Positions 26,639 through 36,028 of a stretch of 53,652 bases of DNA are shown here, in pieces. The position numbers were made by a program, and so were the translations under genes. Each line of letters begins with the position of its first letter. Within the stretch, counting starts at the first letter, position 1. This DNA comes from Candidatus Cryptobacteroides choladohippi (lineage in GTDB: Bacteria > Bacteroidota > Bacteroidia > Bacteroidales > UBA932). The notes under the pieces were generated by a model. The model saw only the letters and a list, made by a program, of their open reading frames with translations. It made no database searches and was not told where the DNA came from. The stretch covers positions 1 to 53,652 of the forward strand of contig JAGHSF010000047.1 of assembly GCA_018065985.1 (NCBI GenBank). The letters are read 5' to 3'.

Positions 26639-27670
26639 ATGAACAGGTCGATTTTGGCAATATGCACACTGCTTCTCCTGGCGTCATGCGGCAAAAGCCA
26701 TGACAAGATTGTCCAGAAGCACCGGACTCCGGACTCGGACCCTGTCTCTGTCCGCGTCATACCCGTGGCGGAATCACGTATGGCAGGTATGTCATCGTAT
26801 GTAGGAACGGTGGAATCGTCACGCACCAGCGTGATCACATGCCCGGCCTCAGGAACCGTGGCACAGGTATTTGTATCAGAAGGTCAGAGGGTGAAAGCCG
26901 GGGACAAGCTCGCCCGCATTGAATCCCAGGCCATTGAAAGCGCCTACGAAATGGCGAAAGCGACATTGGAGCAGGCCAGGGACGGCATGGAGAGGCTTGA
27001 GAAGGTGTACGAGAGCGGAAGCGTTCCCGAGGTAAAGATGGTGGAGATGCGCACCAACCTCCAGAAAGCCATCTCTTCAGAGAGTGCCGCAGCCAAGGCT
27101 CTTGAAGACTGCATCATCAGGGCACCGTTTTCAGGAGTCGTCGAGGGTCTGGACATCAGCGCCGGGGAAGACGCCGAATTCGCGCGTATCCTCATGCGCA
27201 TAATAGACCCGTCATCGGTGGAGATTCACTTCCCCCTGCCGGAGAACGAGTACCGCAATGTGGCAGCAGGCGACACGGCAACGGTTGTTGTGCCTGCAAT
27301 AGGATCACGGTTCGATGCAAGGATAAAGACAAAGGGGTCCGTCGCATCTGCGCTTTCGCACAGTTACGACTGCACAGTCGGATGTTCTGCTTCAGCCATC
27401 GGAATCATGCCGGGAATGGTCTGCAAGGTCTATCTCAGGCATGGCGCCGGCTCCGGCACCGTGATCCCATCCAGCTCGGTTATGACCGACAGCGAGGGCC
27501 GCTATGTATGGGTGGTCCGCGACGGCGTCGTGGCCAAGACCTACATCAAGGTAGGCGGTTACAGCGGAAAAGGGATAATAGCGTCAGAGGGCCTTCAGGA
27601 AGATGACTGCGTCATAGTCGAGGGCGCAAGGAAGGTATCGACGGGCATGTCAGTAAAGATAGTCGAGTAA
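26639..27670 (+). CDS. RND efflux periplasmic adaptor (HlyD/AcrA type)
   Basis: A 343-aa lipoprotein (MNRSILAICTLLLLASC, Cys17) linking the permease to the outer-membrane channel. The barrel-sandwich hybrid begins YVGTVESSRTSVITCPASG, with the second lipoyl half at IIRAPFSGVVEGLDI (about 160-174), separated by a short helical hairpin. The beta-barrel region contains EIHFPLPENEY and the membrane-proximal domain lies at the C-terminus. The stop overlaps the permease start by one base. Confidence 0.9.
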   Translation: MNRSILAICTLLLLASCGKSHDKIVQKHRTPDSDPVSVRVIPVAESRMAGMSSYVGTVESSRTSVITCPASGTVAQVFVSEGQRVKAGDKLARIESQAIESAYEMAKATLEQARDGMERLEKVYESGSVPEVKMVEMRTNLQKAISSESAAAKALEDCIIRAPFSGVVEGLDISAGEDAEFARILMRIIDPSSVEIHFPLPENEYRNVAAGDTATVVVPAIGSRFDARIKTKGSVASALSHSYDCTVGCSASAIGIMPGMVCKVYLRHGAGSGTVIPSSSVMTDSEGRYVWVVRDGVVAKTYIKVGGYSGKGIIASEGLQEDDCVIVEGARKVSTGMSVKIVE

Positions 27671-30600
27671 TGGAGATAAACAGACATTTCAAGGGTATCG
27701 GGGCCTGGGTCAGATGGGCTGTGCGCGAGAGGAAGCTCGTGTACATCTTTGTCGCAGCCATCAGCATCAGCGGCCTGGTATGCCTGAAATTCATGAACAA
27801 GGACGAGTTCCCGACCTTCGACATCAAGCAGGGTCTAGTAGCCGGCATCTATCCCGGAGCCACCGCTGCGGAAGTCGAGGAGCAGCTTGCCAAACCCCTT
27901 GAGGAGACCCTGTTCTCGTTCAAGGAAGTCGACCGCGGCAGCCTCAAGACGGTATGCAAGGACGGCATATGTTACATATACGTCGACCTCAACTGCCATC
28001 AGTCGATGAAGGACGAGGTCTGGGCCAAGATAAAGCTCGGCCTGCAGGCCTGCAAGATGACCCTTCCCATGGGGGTGCTTGCCGTTGCCGTCCTCGACGA
28101 CTTCAGCAACACCAGCGCAATGCTGATTTCGCTGGAATCGTCAGACAAGAGTTATGGAGAACTGCAGGATTACGCCGATGAGCTCTGCACAATGCTGAGA
28201 GCCCTGCCCAAACTGGCCAAGGTGTCGGTGGTAGGGGAGCAGAGCGAGGAAATAGCCGTGATCCTCGACAGGGACAAGATATCCGCCTACGGCATCGACC
28301 CCGCCACGCTCATGCTCGGATACACGGCATCCACAATGGACGTTCCGTCCGGCAATTTCAAGACGGACTACGTCAATGCACCTGTCCATGTCATTGACGG
28401 GGCTGCGAGCGAGCGGGAAATCGTCGAGAAGATAGTGTATTCCGACCCTGCAGGCAATATCGTCCGTCTGGGCGACATTGCCACCGTCACGCGTCGCTGC
28501 AAGGATCCCGGAAACATTGTGTCGTTCAACGGGCACAACTGCCTCATCCTCTCGGTCGAGATGCGCCCAGGGAACAATATCGTGGCCTTCGGCGAGGACG
28601 TAGGGGTCATTCTCGACCGCTTTGAAGCCGGCCTGCCGGACAGCGTCACAATAAACCGCGTCACCGACCAGCCCAAGGTCGTGGAGAAATCGGTATACGC
28701 CTTCCTCAGGGACCTCCTCATCTCCATGCTGGTGGTCATTCTGGTGATGGTCATCCTTTTCCCGATCGGATCGGCGCTCATAGCCAGCTCCGGCGTGCCG
28801 GTATGCACCGCCGTCGCCCTGGCGATAATGTACTTCACGAAGATCGACCTCAACACCGTGACGCTGGGAGCACTCATCACCTGCCTCGGAATGATAGTGG
28901 ACGACTCAATCATCACCATCGACGGCTATATGGACAAGCTCCAGCGCGGCTACAGAAAGCTCGATGCTGCCTGCGCCAGCGCCAAAGAGCTGTTCCTCCC
29001 CACATTCATAGCAACAGCAGCCATATGCATGATGTTCTTCCCCATGACGCACATCATCACCGGCTATCTTGGCGACTTCGTCAAGATGTTCCCCTGGGTT
29101 ATCCTCATGGCGCTGATGATGTCGCTGTTCTACGCGGTATCCGTAGTCCCGTCGATGGAGATCAGGTTCATCAAGGCGGACAGCGACCGCAGGGAAAGTG
29201 CCATATCCCGCATTCAGGAGCGCTTCTTCAACTTCATCCAGAGAATCTATGAGAAAGTGGAGGGCTGGTGCTTCAATCATCCGAAGATCACCATCGGTGG
29301 CGGAGTATGCGCCGTGGCGCTCGGTCTTCTGATGTTCAGCCGCACCAACATCCAGATGATGCCCATGGCCGCACGCGACTTCTTTGTAGTCGAGCTCGAG
29401 GCCGAAAACGGCGCCGACATCTCGAAGACGGCCGCCTACGCGGATTCGCTAGAGGCCATGTTCCTTGCCGACGACAGGGTGGAGTCGGTCACTTCTTTCG
29501 TGGGCACGAGCGCGCCCCGCTTCAGCGCCACCTATGCCCCCAAACTGCCCTCCGCCGCAATGGCACAGATGCTGGTGAACACAAAGTCCAACAAGGACAC
29601 CGAAGAGCTGCTGCGCCATTTCGAGGAGCACTACGAGAATATATTCCCCGGTGTGTCAGTAAGGTACAAGCAGATGGACTACAACGGAGCGGAAGCCGCA
29701 ATTGTCATCACCCTGAGCGGTGACGACAGGCAGGCCCTGCTGGATGCAGCATCGAAGATCAAGGCCCGTATGTACGGAATGGACAAGGAACTGAAGTGGG
29801 TTCACAGCAGCTGCGACAATTTCATAAGTTCGGTCAACGTCGAACTGGATCCTGATGAGGCATCAAGGCTCGGCGTCAGCAAACCGATGGTGGCGCTGTC
29901 GCTCGCCGGAACGTTCAACGGACAGAAGGTCTGCTCCATCTGGGAGGGTTCCGATGAAATCCCGGTAAACCTGTACAGCGAGGGTCTGAGCCCGTCGATG
30001 CCGTATGAGACAATAGCCAACCAGATGGTTGCCACATCCGTGCCGGGCATAAGCGTGCCTCTGCGCCAGGTCGCAGACATAAGCCCCGACTGGTCACTGT
30101 CTCAGCTCGACCGCATGGGCGGAAGGGAGTCGGTGAGCATATATGCCGACATGCGCTTCGGCCGGAGCCAGCCCATCGCCATGAAAGCCCTCAAGTCCTA
30201 TATTGACGAGGAGATTGCACCGGAGCTGCCTTCAGGCACCGACATCAGTTACGGCGGCCTCTCAGCCACAAACGAAGAGATATTCCCCCAGATCGCATGG
30301 TCGTTCTTCGCGGCGGTCCTGGTGCTGTTCATCTTCCTGCTCATACATTTCAAGAAGACCTCCCTGGCCCTGCTGACCCTCGTGATGAGCATGCTGTGCC
30401 TGTTCGGAGCATTCTTCGGTCTGTGGATATTCGACATGGACTTCACGATCACAGCCGTGCTCGGTCTTGTGAGTCTTGTGGGAATCATTGTCCGCAACGG
30501 AATCCTCATGTTCGAGTATGCTGAGGACGAACGCTTCAAGAAAGGCGCTGACGTGAAGACTGCCGCGATGGAGGCGGGCAAGCGCCGCATGCGCCCAATC

Positions 30601-30804
30601 TTCCTGACCTCCTGCACCACAGCACTGGGCGTGCTTCCAATGATCCTGAGCGGAGACTTCCTGTGGATGCCCATGGGTATTGTCATCTGCTTCGGAACCA
30701 TGCTGTCGATATTCCTGATAGTGCTTATCATGCCCGTTTCATACTGGCAACTGTTCCGTAACGCCCCCGTTGCAACACCGGGCGAGAATAACGAAATTGA
30801 ATGA
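27670..30804 (+). CDS. RND-family efflux permease (AcrB-like)
   Basis: A 1044-aa proton-driven inner-membrane exporter. After one N-terminal transmembrane helix come two large periplasmic domains and two sets of membrane helices. Family marks are LVAGIYPGATAAEVEEQLAKP (about 55-75, described in two halves), LGMIVDDSIITIDGYMDKLQ (about 412-431) in the acidic TM4, and LVSLVGIIVRNGILMFEYAE in TM10-11. The length is that of AcrB/MexB-type pumps. Substrates cannot be read from the sequence. Confidence 0.93.
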   Translation: MEINRHFKGIGAWVRWAVRERKLVYIFVAAISISGLVCLKFMNKDEFPTFDIKQGLVAGIYPGATAAEVEEQLAKPLEETLFSFKEVDRGSLKTVCKDGICYIYVDLNCHQSMKDEVWAKIKLGLQACKMTLPMGVLAVAVLDDFSNTSAMLISLESSDKSYGELQDYADELCTMLRALPKLAKVSVVGEQSEEIAVILDRDKISAYGIDPATLMLGYTASTMDVPSGNFKTDYVNAPVHVIDGAASEREIVEKIVYSDPAGNIVRLGDIATVTRRCKDPGNIVSFNGHNCLILSVEMRPGNNIVAFGEDVGVILDRFEAGLPDSVTINRVTDQPKVVEKSVYAFLRDLLISMLVVILVMVILFPIGSALIASSGVPVCTAVALAIMYFTKIDLNTVTLGALITCLGMIVDDSIITIDGYMDKLQRGYRKLDAACASAKELFLPTFIATAAICMMFFPMTHIITGYLGDFVKMFPWVILMALMMSLFYAVSVVPSMEIRFIKADSDRRESAISRIQERFFNFIQRIYEKVEGWCFNHPKITIGGGVCAVALGLLMFSRTNIQMMPMAARDFFVVELEAENGADISKTAAYADSLEAMFLADDRVESVTSFVGTSAPRFSATYAPKLPSAAMAQMLVNTKSNKDTEELLRHFEEHYENIFPGVSVRYKQMDYNGAEAAIVITLSGDDRQALLDAASKIKARMYGMDKELKWVHSSCDNFISSVNVELDPDEASRLGVSKPMVALSLAGTFNGQKVCSIWEGSDEIPVNLYSEGLSPSMPYETIANQMVATSVPGISVPLRQVADISPDWSLSQLDRMGGRESVSIYADMRFGRSQPIAMKALKSYIDEEIAPELPSGTDISYGGLSATNEEIFPQIAWSFFAAVLVLFIFLLIHFKKTSLALLTLVMSMLCLFGAFFGLWIFDMDFTITAVLGLVSLVGIIVRNGILMFEYAEDERFKKGADVKTAAMEAGKRRMRPIFLTSCTTALGVLPMILSGDFLWMPMGIVICFGTMLSIFLIVLIMPVSYWQLFRNAPVATPGENNEIE

Positions 30805-32183
30805 TGAAAAGACTGACACTCATATTGCTTGCCGTCTGCGGCAGCTGCTTCGCATGCAGGGCCCAGGAACTGGTTCTGACCCTTGAAGGGTGCAAGGAGC
30901 TTGCCCGCGAGAACGACCCGTACGTGAAGAACGCCAGGCTTGACGCCCTGTCTGCACGTGCGCAGAAGGGCGAGGCCCTGGCAGAGTATTTCCCAACTGT
31001 CCAGGCCACGGTCATGGGATTCCACGCGATGAAGCCCCTCGTCGACATCGGGCCCATCGACATCCTCGGCAGATCCGACGCGGCCTGGGACATCAGCAAC
31101 GCCTACAATGACTTCGCATATTCCAACGGCCTGCCAACCCGCTACCGCGCTCTGCAGTACGGATACGGTGCAGGCGTGAGCGTGATGCAGCCTCTGTTTG
31201 CCGGCGGCCGCATCGTGAGCGGCAACAGGCTCGCCGAACTGGGAGTTCGCGCCGCAGACCTCAAGTCCAGCCTCCAGGCAAGGGAAACCGATGCCGAAGT
31301 GGAGCGCAAGTTCTGGCAGGTAGTGTCGCTGGTCGAGAAGATGAAGGTGCTCGATGGCGCCATGCAGATGGTGGATTCACTGGAGAAGGACGTGGAGTCG
31401 GCATGCTCCGCCGGGCTTGTCACGGAGTCCGACAGACTGCAGGTCAAGTTGAAGAAGAGCGAGCTCAAATCGACGAGGCTGCAGCTTCTTGGCGGCATCA
31501 GGCTTGCCAAGATGGACATGTTCAACGAGATCGGGATAGCATACTCGGCCGTCAGCTCGAATGCCAGGGAAGGCCGGCCGTACATAGATGCGGTTCTGTT
31601 CGATTCAGGCACAGGTGAGCTGTGCAGTCCCCAGAGCGTGCACGTCTCCGAAGAGGAAATGGCCGAATCGATGGAGGAGGCCCGGCTTCTGGATCTTCAG
31701 GTCGAGGCAAAGAAACTGGAGAAGCGCATGGTACTAGGCAGCGCTCTGCCGCAGCTTGCCATAGGAGGAGCATACGGCTATGGCCACTATATCGGGAACG
31801 GCAAGCTCAACGGAACGGTATTCGCAATGCTGTCAGTGCCTCTTTCCGACTGGGGCAAGACATCCCGCAAACTCAAGCGCTATGAAAACGATGTGCAGAA
31901 ATCCGAGAACGAGAGAGCCTACCTACACTCCCAGCTGCTCCTTCGCGCACGTCAGATGTGGATCGAACTCGAGACGTCATGGGAGCGCATGGCCGTGGCA
32001 CGCGAGGCCGAGGACATCGCCCGGGACAGTTACGCGCGACAGCGCTCTGCATATGACGCAGGCCTCGTCACAATGTCGGAACTCCTTCAGTCACAGACCG
32101 ACCTTCTCACCTGCGAGAACGCCAGTGCCGAGAGCCGCATCGCCTACAGGACGGCCCTGAGTTCATACATGGCTTTCAAATAG
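30801..32183 (+). CDS. TolC-family outer-membrane efflux channel
   Basis: A 460-aa outer-membrane factor completing the tripartite pump. The signal peptide is MMKRLTLILLAVCGSCFACRA. Two OEP repeats of long helices follow: LTLEGCKELARENDPYVKNA near the start and the conserved YGAGVSVMQPLFAGGRIVSG (about 115-134), with SVPLSDWGKTSRKLKRYEN starting the second repeat. Its ATG overlaps the permease stop by 4 bp. Confidence 0.92.
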   Translation: MMKRLTLILLAVCGSCFACRAQELVLTLEGCKELARENDPYVKNARLDALSARAQKGEALAEYFPTVQATVMGFHAMKPLVDIGPIDILGRSDAAWDISNAYNDFAYSNGLPTRYRALQYGYGAGVSVMQPLFAGGRIVSGNRLAELGVRAADLKSSLQARETDAEVERKFWQVVSLVEKMKVLDGAMQMVDSLEKDVESACSAGLVTESDRLQVKLKKSELKSTRLQLLGGIRLAKMDMFNEIGIAYSAVSSNAREGRPYIDAVLFDSGTGELCSPQSVHVSEEEMAESMEEARLLDLQVEAKKLEKRMVLGSALPQLAIGGAYGYGHYIGNGKLNGTVFAMLSVPLSDWGKTSRKLKRYENDVQKSENERAYLHSQLLLRARQMWIELETSWERMAVAREAEDIARDSYARQRSAYDAGLVTMSELLQSQTDLLTCENASAESRIAYRTALSSYMAFK

Positions 32184-32224
32184 CGAGCGCATGCCGGTGG
32201 CCTCTGCAATCGGCACAATATTGC

Positions 32225-32232
32225 TATATTTG
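32225..32232 (+). promoter_or_regulatory. -7 element of the phosphatase-TonB receptor operon
   Basis: A perfect TATATTTG 40 nt after the TolC stop. No good TTTG is present 19-21 nt upstream. Between it and the start is a small GCGCC/GGCGC hairpin (32255-32269). Confidence 0.55.
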
Positions 32233-32286
32233 CACACCAGAACGAAAAACTGCAGCGCCATGCAGGCGCCACAAACCTATATATAA

Positions 32287-32754
32287 TTGAATAACAGCAA
32301 GATAAAGAGAATTCTCTTCGTGTGCCATGGGAACATATGCAGGAGTCCCATGGCTGAATTCATACTCAAGGCTCTGGTAAGGGCCCGCGGGATGGAAGGG
32401 GAGTACTGCATAGAGTCAGCCGCCGTATCTGACGAAGAGTACGGCAACCCGATCTACCCCCCTGCAAGGAGGTGCCTGAGCCAGCATGGGGTGCTCTTCG
32501 ACAAGGAGAAGACCGCCAGGACAGTGACTGCGGCCGACTACGCGCGCTTCGACAGGATAATATGCATGGACTCCAGCAACCTGCGCTGGATACGCAGGAT
32601 AATACCAGACGACCCTGAACGGAAGATACATCTTATGATGTCTTATACAGGCAGCGGCCGCGATGTGGCGGATCCCTGGTATACGGGAGACTTCGAGCGC
32701 ACCTTCCAGGATATACTGGCGGCCTGCGAGGCCATGCTCGGCAAGGAGGTTTGA
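32287..32754 (+). CDS. Low-molecular-weight protein-tyrosine phosphatase
   Basis: A 155-aa cytosolic cysteine phosphatase. The P-loop CHGNICRS (C-x5-R) gives catalytic Cys13 and Arg19, and the general-acid Asp129 lies in DVADPWYTGDFE. No ATG fits the N-terminus, so translation most likely starts at TTG 32287. In bacteria such enzymes often act with tyrosine kinases on surface polysaccharide synthesis, but no kinase is nearby. Its stop overlaps the TonB receptor gene region. Confidence 0.92.
   Translation: MNNSKIKRILFVCHGNICRSPMAEFILKALVRARGMEGEYCIESAAVSDEEYGNPIYPPARRCLSQHGVLFDKEKTARTVTAADYARFDRIICMDSSNLRWIRRIIPDDPERKIHLMMSYTGSGRDVADPWYTGDFERTFQDILAACEAMLGKEV
32743..32750 (+). promoter_or_regulatory. 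Shine-Dalgarno sequence that selects the TonB receptor start
   Basis: AAGGAGGT at 32743-32750 is a perfect ribosome-binding site, rare in this window. It lies 6 nt before GTG 32757 but directly abuts TTG 32751, so the GTG is the likelier start. Confidence 0.65.
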
Positions 32755-32756
32755 AA

Positions 32757-35105
32757 GTGAAAGCAACCCTAAGGAAAATAGCCTGCCCTTTGCTGGTAGT
32801 GGCCGGAATGCTGCTTCAGGGTCCTCTGTGGGCGCAGAAAAGCGTCACACTCAGCGGATATGTGAAGGATGCAGCTTCGGGAGAGGTGATCATAGGCGCA
32901 GTTGTGAACGAGGTCGGCACGACGAAGGGCTCGATGACAAATGCCTATGGATTCTACTCTCTGGAACTGAGCCAGGGTGAACACAGAATCTCCTGCTCCG
33001 TTCTGGGGTATGCAGCAGACACCCTGAACGCCAGCGTTACCGGGAACCTCAGGCACGACTTCCTGCTCAGCGAGGAATCCCTCACCCTGTCCGAATCGAA
33101 GGTGACCGCCCACTCTGCCAAGGAGAGGCTGCAGCGGCCCGAGATGGGAGTGGCCAACATTACCGGCAGCCTGGCCAAGGCCATACCGGTTCTTTTCGGA
33201 GAGACCGACATCATCAAGGTGATACAGATGATGCCGGGAGTGCAGGCTCCGAGCGAAGGGGCCACAGGATTCAGCGTCAGAGGCGGAGGCGTTGACCAGA
33301 ACCTTATCCTGATGGACGAGGCCCCCGTGTACAATGCGGGGCATTTCATGGGTTTCTTCTCCGTGTTCAACAACGACGCCGTGAAGACGGCAGACCTGTA
33401 CAAGGGCGACATGTCCGCGAAGTATGGCGGACGCACGGCATCGCTTCTCGATGTACACACCGTCGACGGCAACATGCATGAGTTCGGCGGCAACGTCAGC
33501 GTGGGACTGATATCCTCGAAGGCCTTCGTCGAGGGTCCGATATTGCCTGGCAAGGCGAGTTTCATGGTTGCCGCAAGGCGCACCTATATCGATCTTTTCT
33601 TCCCGCTGTTCAAGTCGCTCAAGGGCGACACGATGTACTTCTACGATGTCAATGCCAAGGCAAACTGGATTGTAAACGAGAACAACAGGCTGTTTCTCAG
33701 CGTGTTCAGCGGACGCGACGTATTCGGAATGCACAACCAGGAAGATGTTGACATCGACATGGACGTCGACTTTGCCAACAACACCCAGTCACTGAGGTGG
33801 AACCATGTGTTCTCGCCCAAGCTGTTCGCAAACGTGACAGTTCTCAACTCGCTGTATGACTACGGCATGGGGCTCCTGTATTCTGCCACCGACATCGACT
33901 TCAAGTCACACCTCAGCAGTCAGGGAGCAAAGGCCGACTTCAGCTGGTTTGCCGACTCCCGCAACACCGTGAACTTCGGTGTGCAGGGCAGCTATTTCAA
34001 CATCAGCCCTGCGGAGCTCTCGCCAAGGTCCGAAGGCATCTTCAACGAGTATTCATACCCGCACACGCATGCGGTCGAGCCAGGTGCCTACATCGAGGAC
34101 GAGATAAAGGCAAGCGACAGGCTGTCTCTCAAATGCGGCCTGAGGCTCTCGTACTTCACGACCCTGGGCCCTTCTGTCCAGAAATACTTCGACGCCTCTC
34201 ACAGGCTCGATCATGAGACCGAATTCGCGAGAGGGGAAAGGATCAAGGACTGGTGGGGGCTGGAGCCGAGGTTCTCGTCTTCGTTCAGCATCTCGCCCAG
34301 CTTCTCGCTCAAGGCATCGTACAACCGCAACAGACAACACATCCAGCAGGCCGTCTACAGCATATCCGGCTCGCCGCTGGACATCTGGTTCACCGCATCG
34401 CCCAATGTGAAGCCGCAGATCACCGACCAGTTCTCGGTGGGCGCGTTCAAGAACTTCCTGTCCGACGCGCTCGAGACATCGGTGGAGATCTTCTACAAGA
34501 ACAACAAGAACACGATCGACTTCGTCGACCACCCCGAGGTGCTGATGAATGACAACATGGAAGCCGAGCTGCGCACCGGCCGCTCCTATGCATGCGGCGT
34601 GGAAGCAATGGTCAAGTTCGACTGGGAGAAGCTGAACGGCTGGGTTGGGTACACCTGGTCAAAGGCAAGGAACATCATTCCCGAGATCAACGGAGGACGG
34701 CCCTACGACTCGCCACGCAACCACGAGCACAGCCTCTCGGTTGTGGCGAGCTACAGCATCAGCCGAAGACTCTCAGCATCCGCCGACTGGATCTACTATA
34801 GCGGAGCCCCAACTACCTTCCCGGCAGGAGTATACCAGATAGGCGGGACGACCATACCCTTGTATTCCGACCGCAACAAGGACCGATTCCCTGATTATCA
34901 CCGGCTTGACTGCTCGCTGACATTGCAGGGCAAGCACCCTGAGAAACGCGTGCACGGTGAGTGGAACATGTCGATATACAACCTCTACAGCCGGCATAAC
35001 GCGTGGGCACTGGACTACAGCTACGGCCCCGACGGAAAGCCCAGATGCAAGAAATATTACCTGTTCACCATAGTGCCCTCAATCTCTTACACACTTTACT
35101 TCTGA
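32757..35105 (+). CDS. TonB-dependent receptor with carboxypeptidase-D-like N-domain
   Basis: An outer-membrane active transporter of about 782 aa. After the signal peptide (MKATLRKIACPLLVVAGMLL) comes a CarboxypepD_reg-like domain (VTLSGYVKDAASGEVIIGAV, about 28-110). The plug contains FSVRGGGVDQNLILMDEAPV and is followed by the 22-strand barrel. It is smaller than SusC proteins and partnered by DUF4249 rather than SusD, a pairing proposed for iron or other small ligands; the ligand is unknown here. Confidence 0.9.
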   Translation: MKATLRKIACPLLVVAGMLLQGPLWAQKSVTLSGYVKDAASGEVIIGAVVNEVGTTKGSMTNAYGFYSLELSQGEHRISCSVLGYAADTLNASVTGNLRHDFLLSEESLTLSESKVTAHSAKERLQRPEMGVANITGSLAKAIPVLFGETDIIKVIQMMPGVQAPSEGATGFSVRGGGVDQNLILMDEAPVYNAGHFMGFFSVFNNDAVKTADLYKGDMSAKYGGRTASLLDVHTVDGNMHEFGGNVSVGLISSKAFVEGPILPGKASFMVAARRTYIDLFFPLFKSLKGDTMYFYDVNAKANWIVNENNRLFLSVFSGRDVFGMHNQEDVDIDMDVDFANNTQSLRWNHVFSPKLFANVTVLNSLYDYGMGLLYSATDIDFKSHLSSQGAKADFSWFADSRNTVNFGVQGSYFNISPAELSPRSEGIFNEYSYPHTHAVEPGAYIEDEIKASDRLSLKCGLRLSYFTTLGPSVQKYFDASHRLDHETEFARGERIKDWWGLEPRFSSSFSISPSFSLKASYNRNRQHIQQAVYSISGSPLDIWFTASPNVKPQITDQFSVGAFKNFLSDALETSVEIFYKNNKNTIDFVDHPEVLMNDNMEAELRTGRSYACGVEAMVKFDWEKLNGWVGYTWSKARNIIPEINGGRPYDSPRNHEHSLSVVASYSISRRLSASADWIYYSGAPTTFPAGVYQIGGTTIPLYSDRNKDRFPDYHRLDCSLTLQGKHPEKRVHGEWNMSIYNLYSRHNAWALDYSYGPDGKPRCKKYYLFTIVPSISYTLYF

Positions 35106-36025
35106 TGAAAACGAGCACAAAACACCTGATAGTGGCACTGGCGGCAATGCTGGCAGGCTCCTCCTGCGTGGAGGACTTTGACATGAGGGTAGCGAAGGAG
35201 TCCTCGACACGCCTTGTGGTGGACTGCCTGCTCACGACGGAACTCACGGCAGCATCGACGGACAACACCGTGCGGCTGAGCACCTCGGTGCCGTATGGCT
35301 CCAGCAAACGCCCCGAGGTGGGGAATGCGATGGTGACGCTTTCCGACGGCGACCGCACCATGCTGCTGGAACAGCTGGAAGACAGCGGGATATACCAGAC
35401 CCCGGACGATTTCCGGGGAGAGGAGGGCAGGACCTATACTCTCACAGTGGATGCCGAGCTGGACGGAAAGCCGGTGCACTGTACATCATCGGCGACTATG
35501 CCACCCAAGGGCATACGTGCCGACGCATTCGACTACTACAAGATGACCGACTCCCTGTGGGTGTTCGCAATCTGGGGGCAGGATGAGCCGGGAATAATCA
35601 GCCATTACGGGGCTGAGCTGGTCGTCCACGGCAAACGGCAGCCCTACAGCAAATGGGTGTTCATCGACGGCTCCGACATGTTCGACGGAAACTACCTCTG
35701 GGATGGCGAATACCTGTTCTACTCCTGCTCCTCCATCATGACCCCGGAAGGAGAGGGGCCAGGAAAACCGCTGGAAAGGGGCGATGTGGTTACCCTGTAC
35801 TTCTACACGATGGAGGATTTCTTCTACAAGTGGTTCACAGCCATGAGTACGGAGAGCGGGGCACATTTCCCGATGTTCTCGCCCCAGCCGGCCAATCTTC
35901 CCACGAACATCGAAGGGGGCGCGACAGGCGTGTTCGGACTTGCAAACGTGACCATAATGAGCCTGACGATAGGCGACCCGGACCGCACGAGAATCGATAT
36001 GCTGAAGGACCATGCAAAATTCTAG
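35105..36025 (+). CDS. DUF4249 lipoprotein, partner of the TonB receptor
   Basis: A 306-aa surface lipoprotein (lipobox AGSSC, Cys21) of the DUF4249 family, which nearly always follows TonB-dependent receptors. The start at 35105 overlaps the receptor stop by one base; a longer frame from 35003 lies inside the receptor gene. LVVDCLLTTELTAASTDNTV begins the beta-sandwich, and NIEGGATGVFGLANV near the C-terminus is typical. A role as an accessory ligand-binding subunit is inferred from context. Confidence 0.87.
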   Translation: MKTSTKHLIVALAAMLAGSSCVEDFDMRVAKESSTRLVVDCLLTTELTAASTDNTVRLSTSVPYGSSKRPEVGNAMVTLSDGDRTMLLEQLEDSGIYQTPDDFRGEEGRTYTLTVDAELDGKPVHCTSSATMPPKGIRADAFDYYKMTDSLWVFAIWGQDEPGIISHYGAELVVHGKRQPYSKWVFIDGSDMFDGNYLWDGEYLFYSCSSIMTPEGEGPGKPLERGDVVTLYFYTMEDFFYKWFTAMSTESGAHFPMFSPQPANLPTNIEGGATGVFGLANVTIMSLTIGDPDRTRIDMLKDHAKF

Positions 36026-36028
36026 ACC

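Noticed and set aside
32769..33734. 321-codon minus-strand frame inside the TonB receptor gene
   Set aside because: Antisense shadow of a clear TonB-dependent receptor; no start context or homology features.
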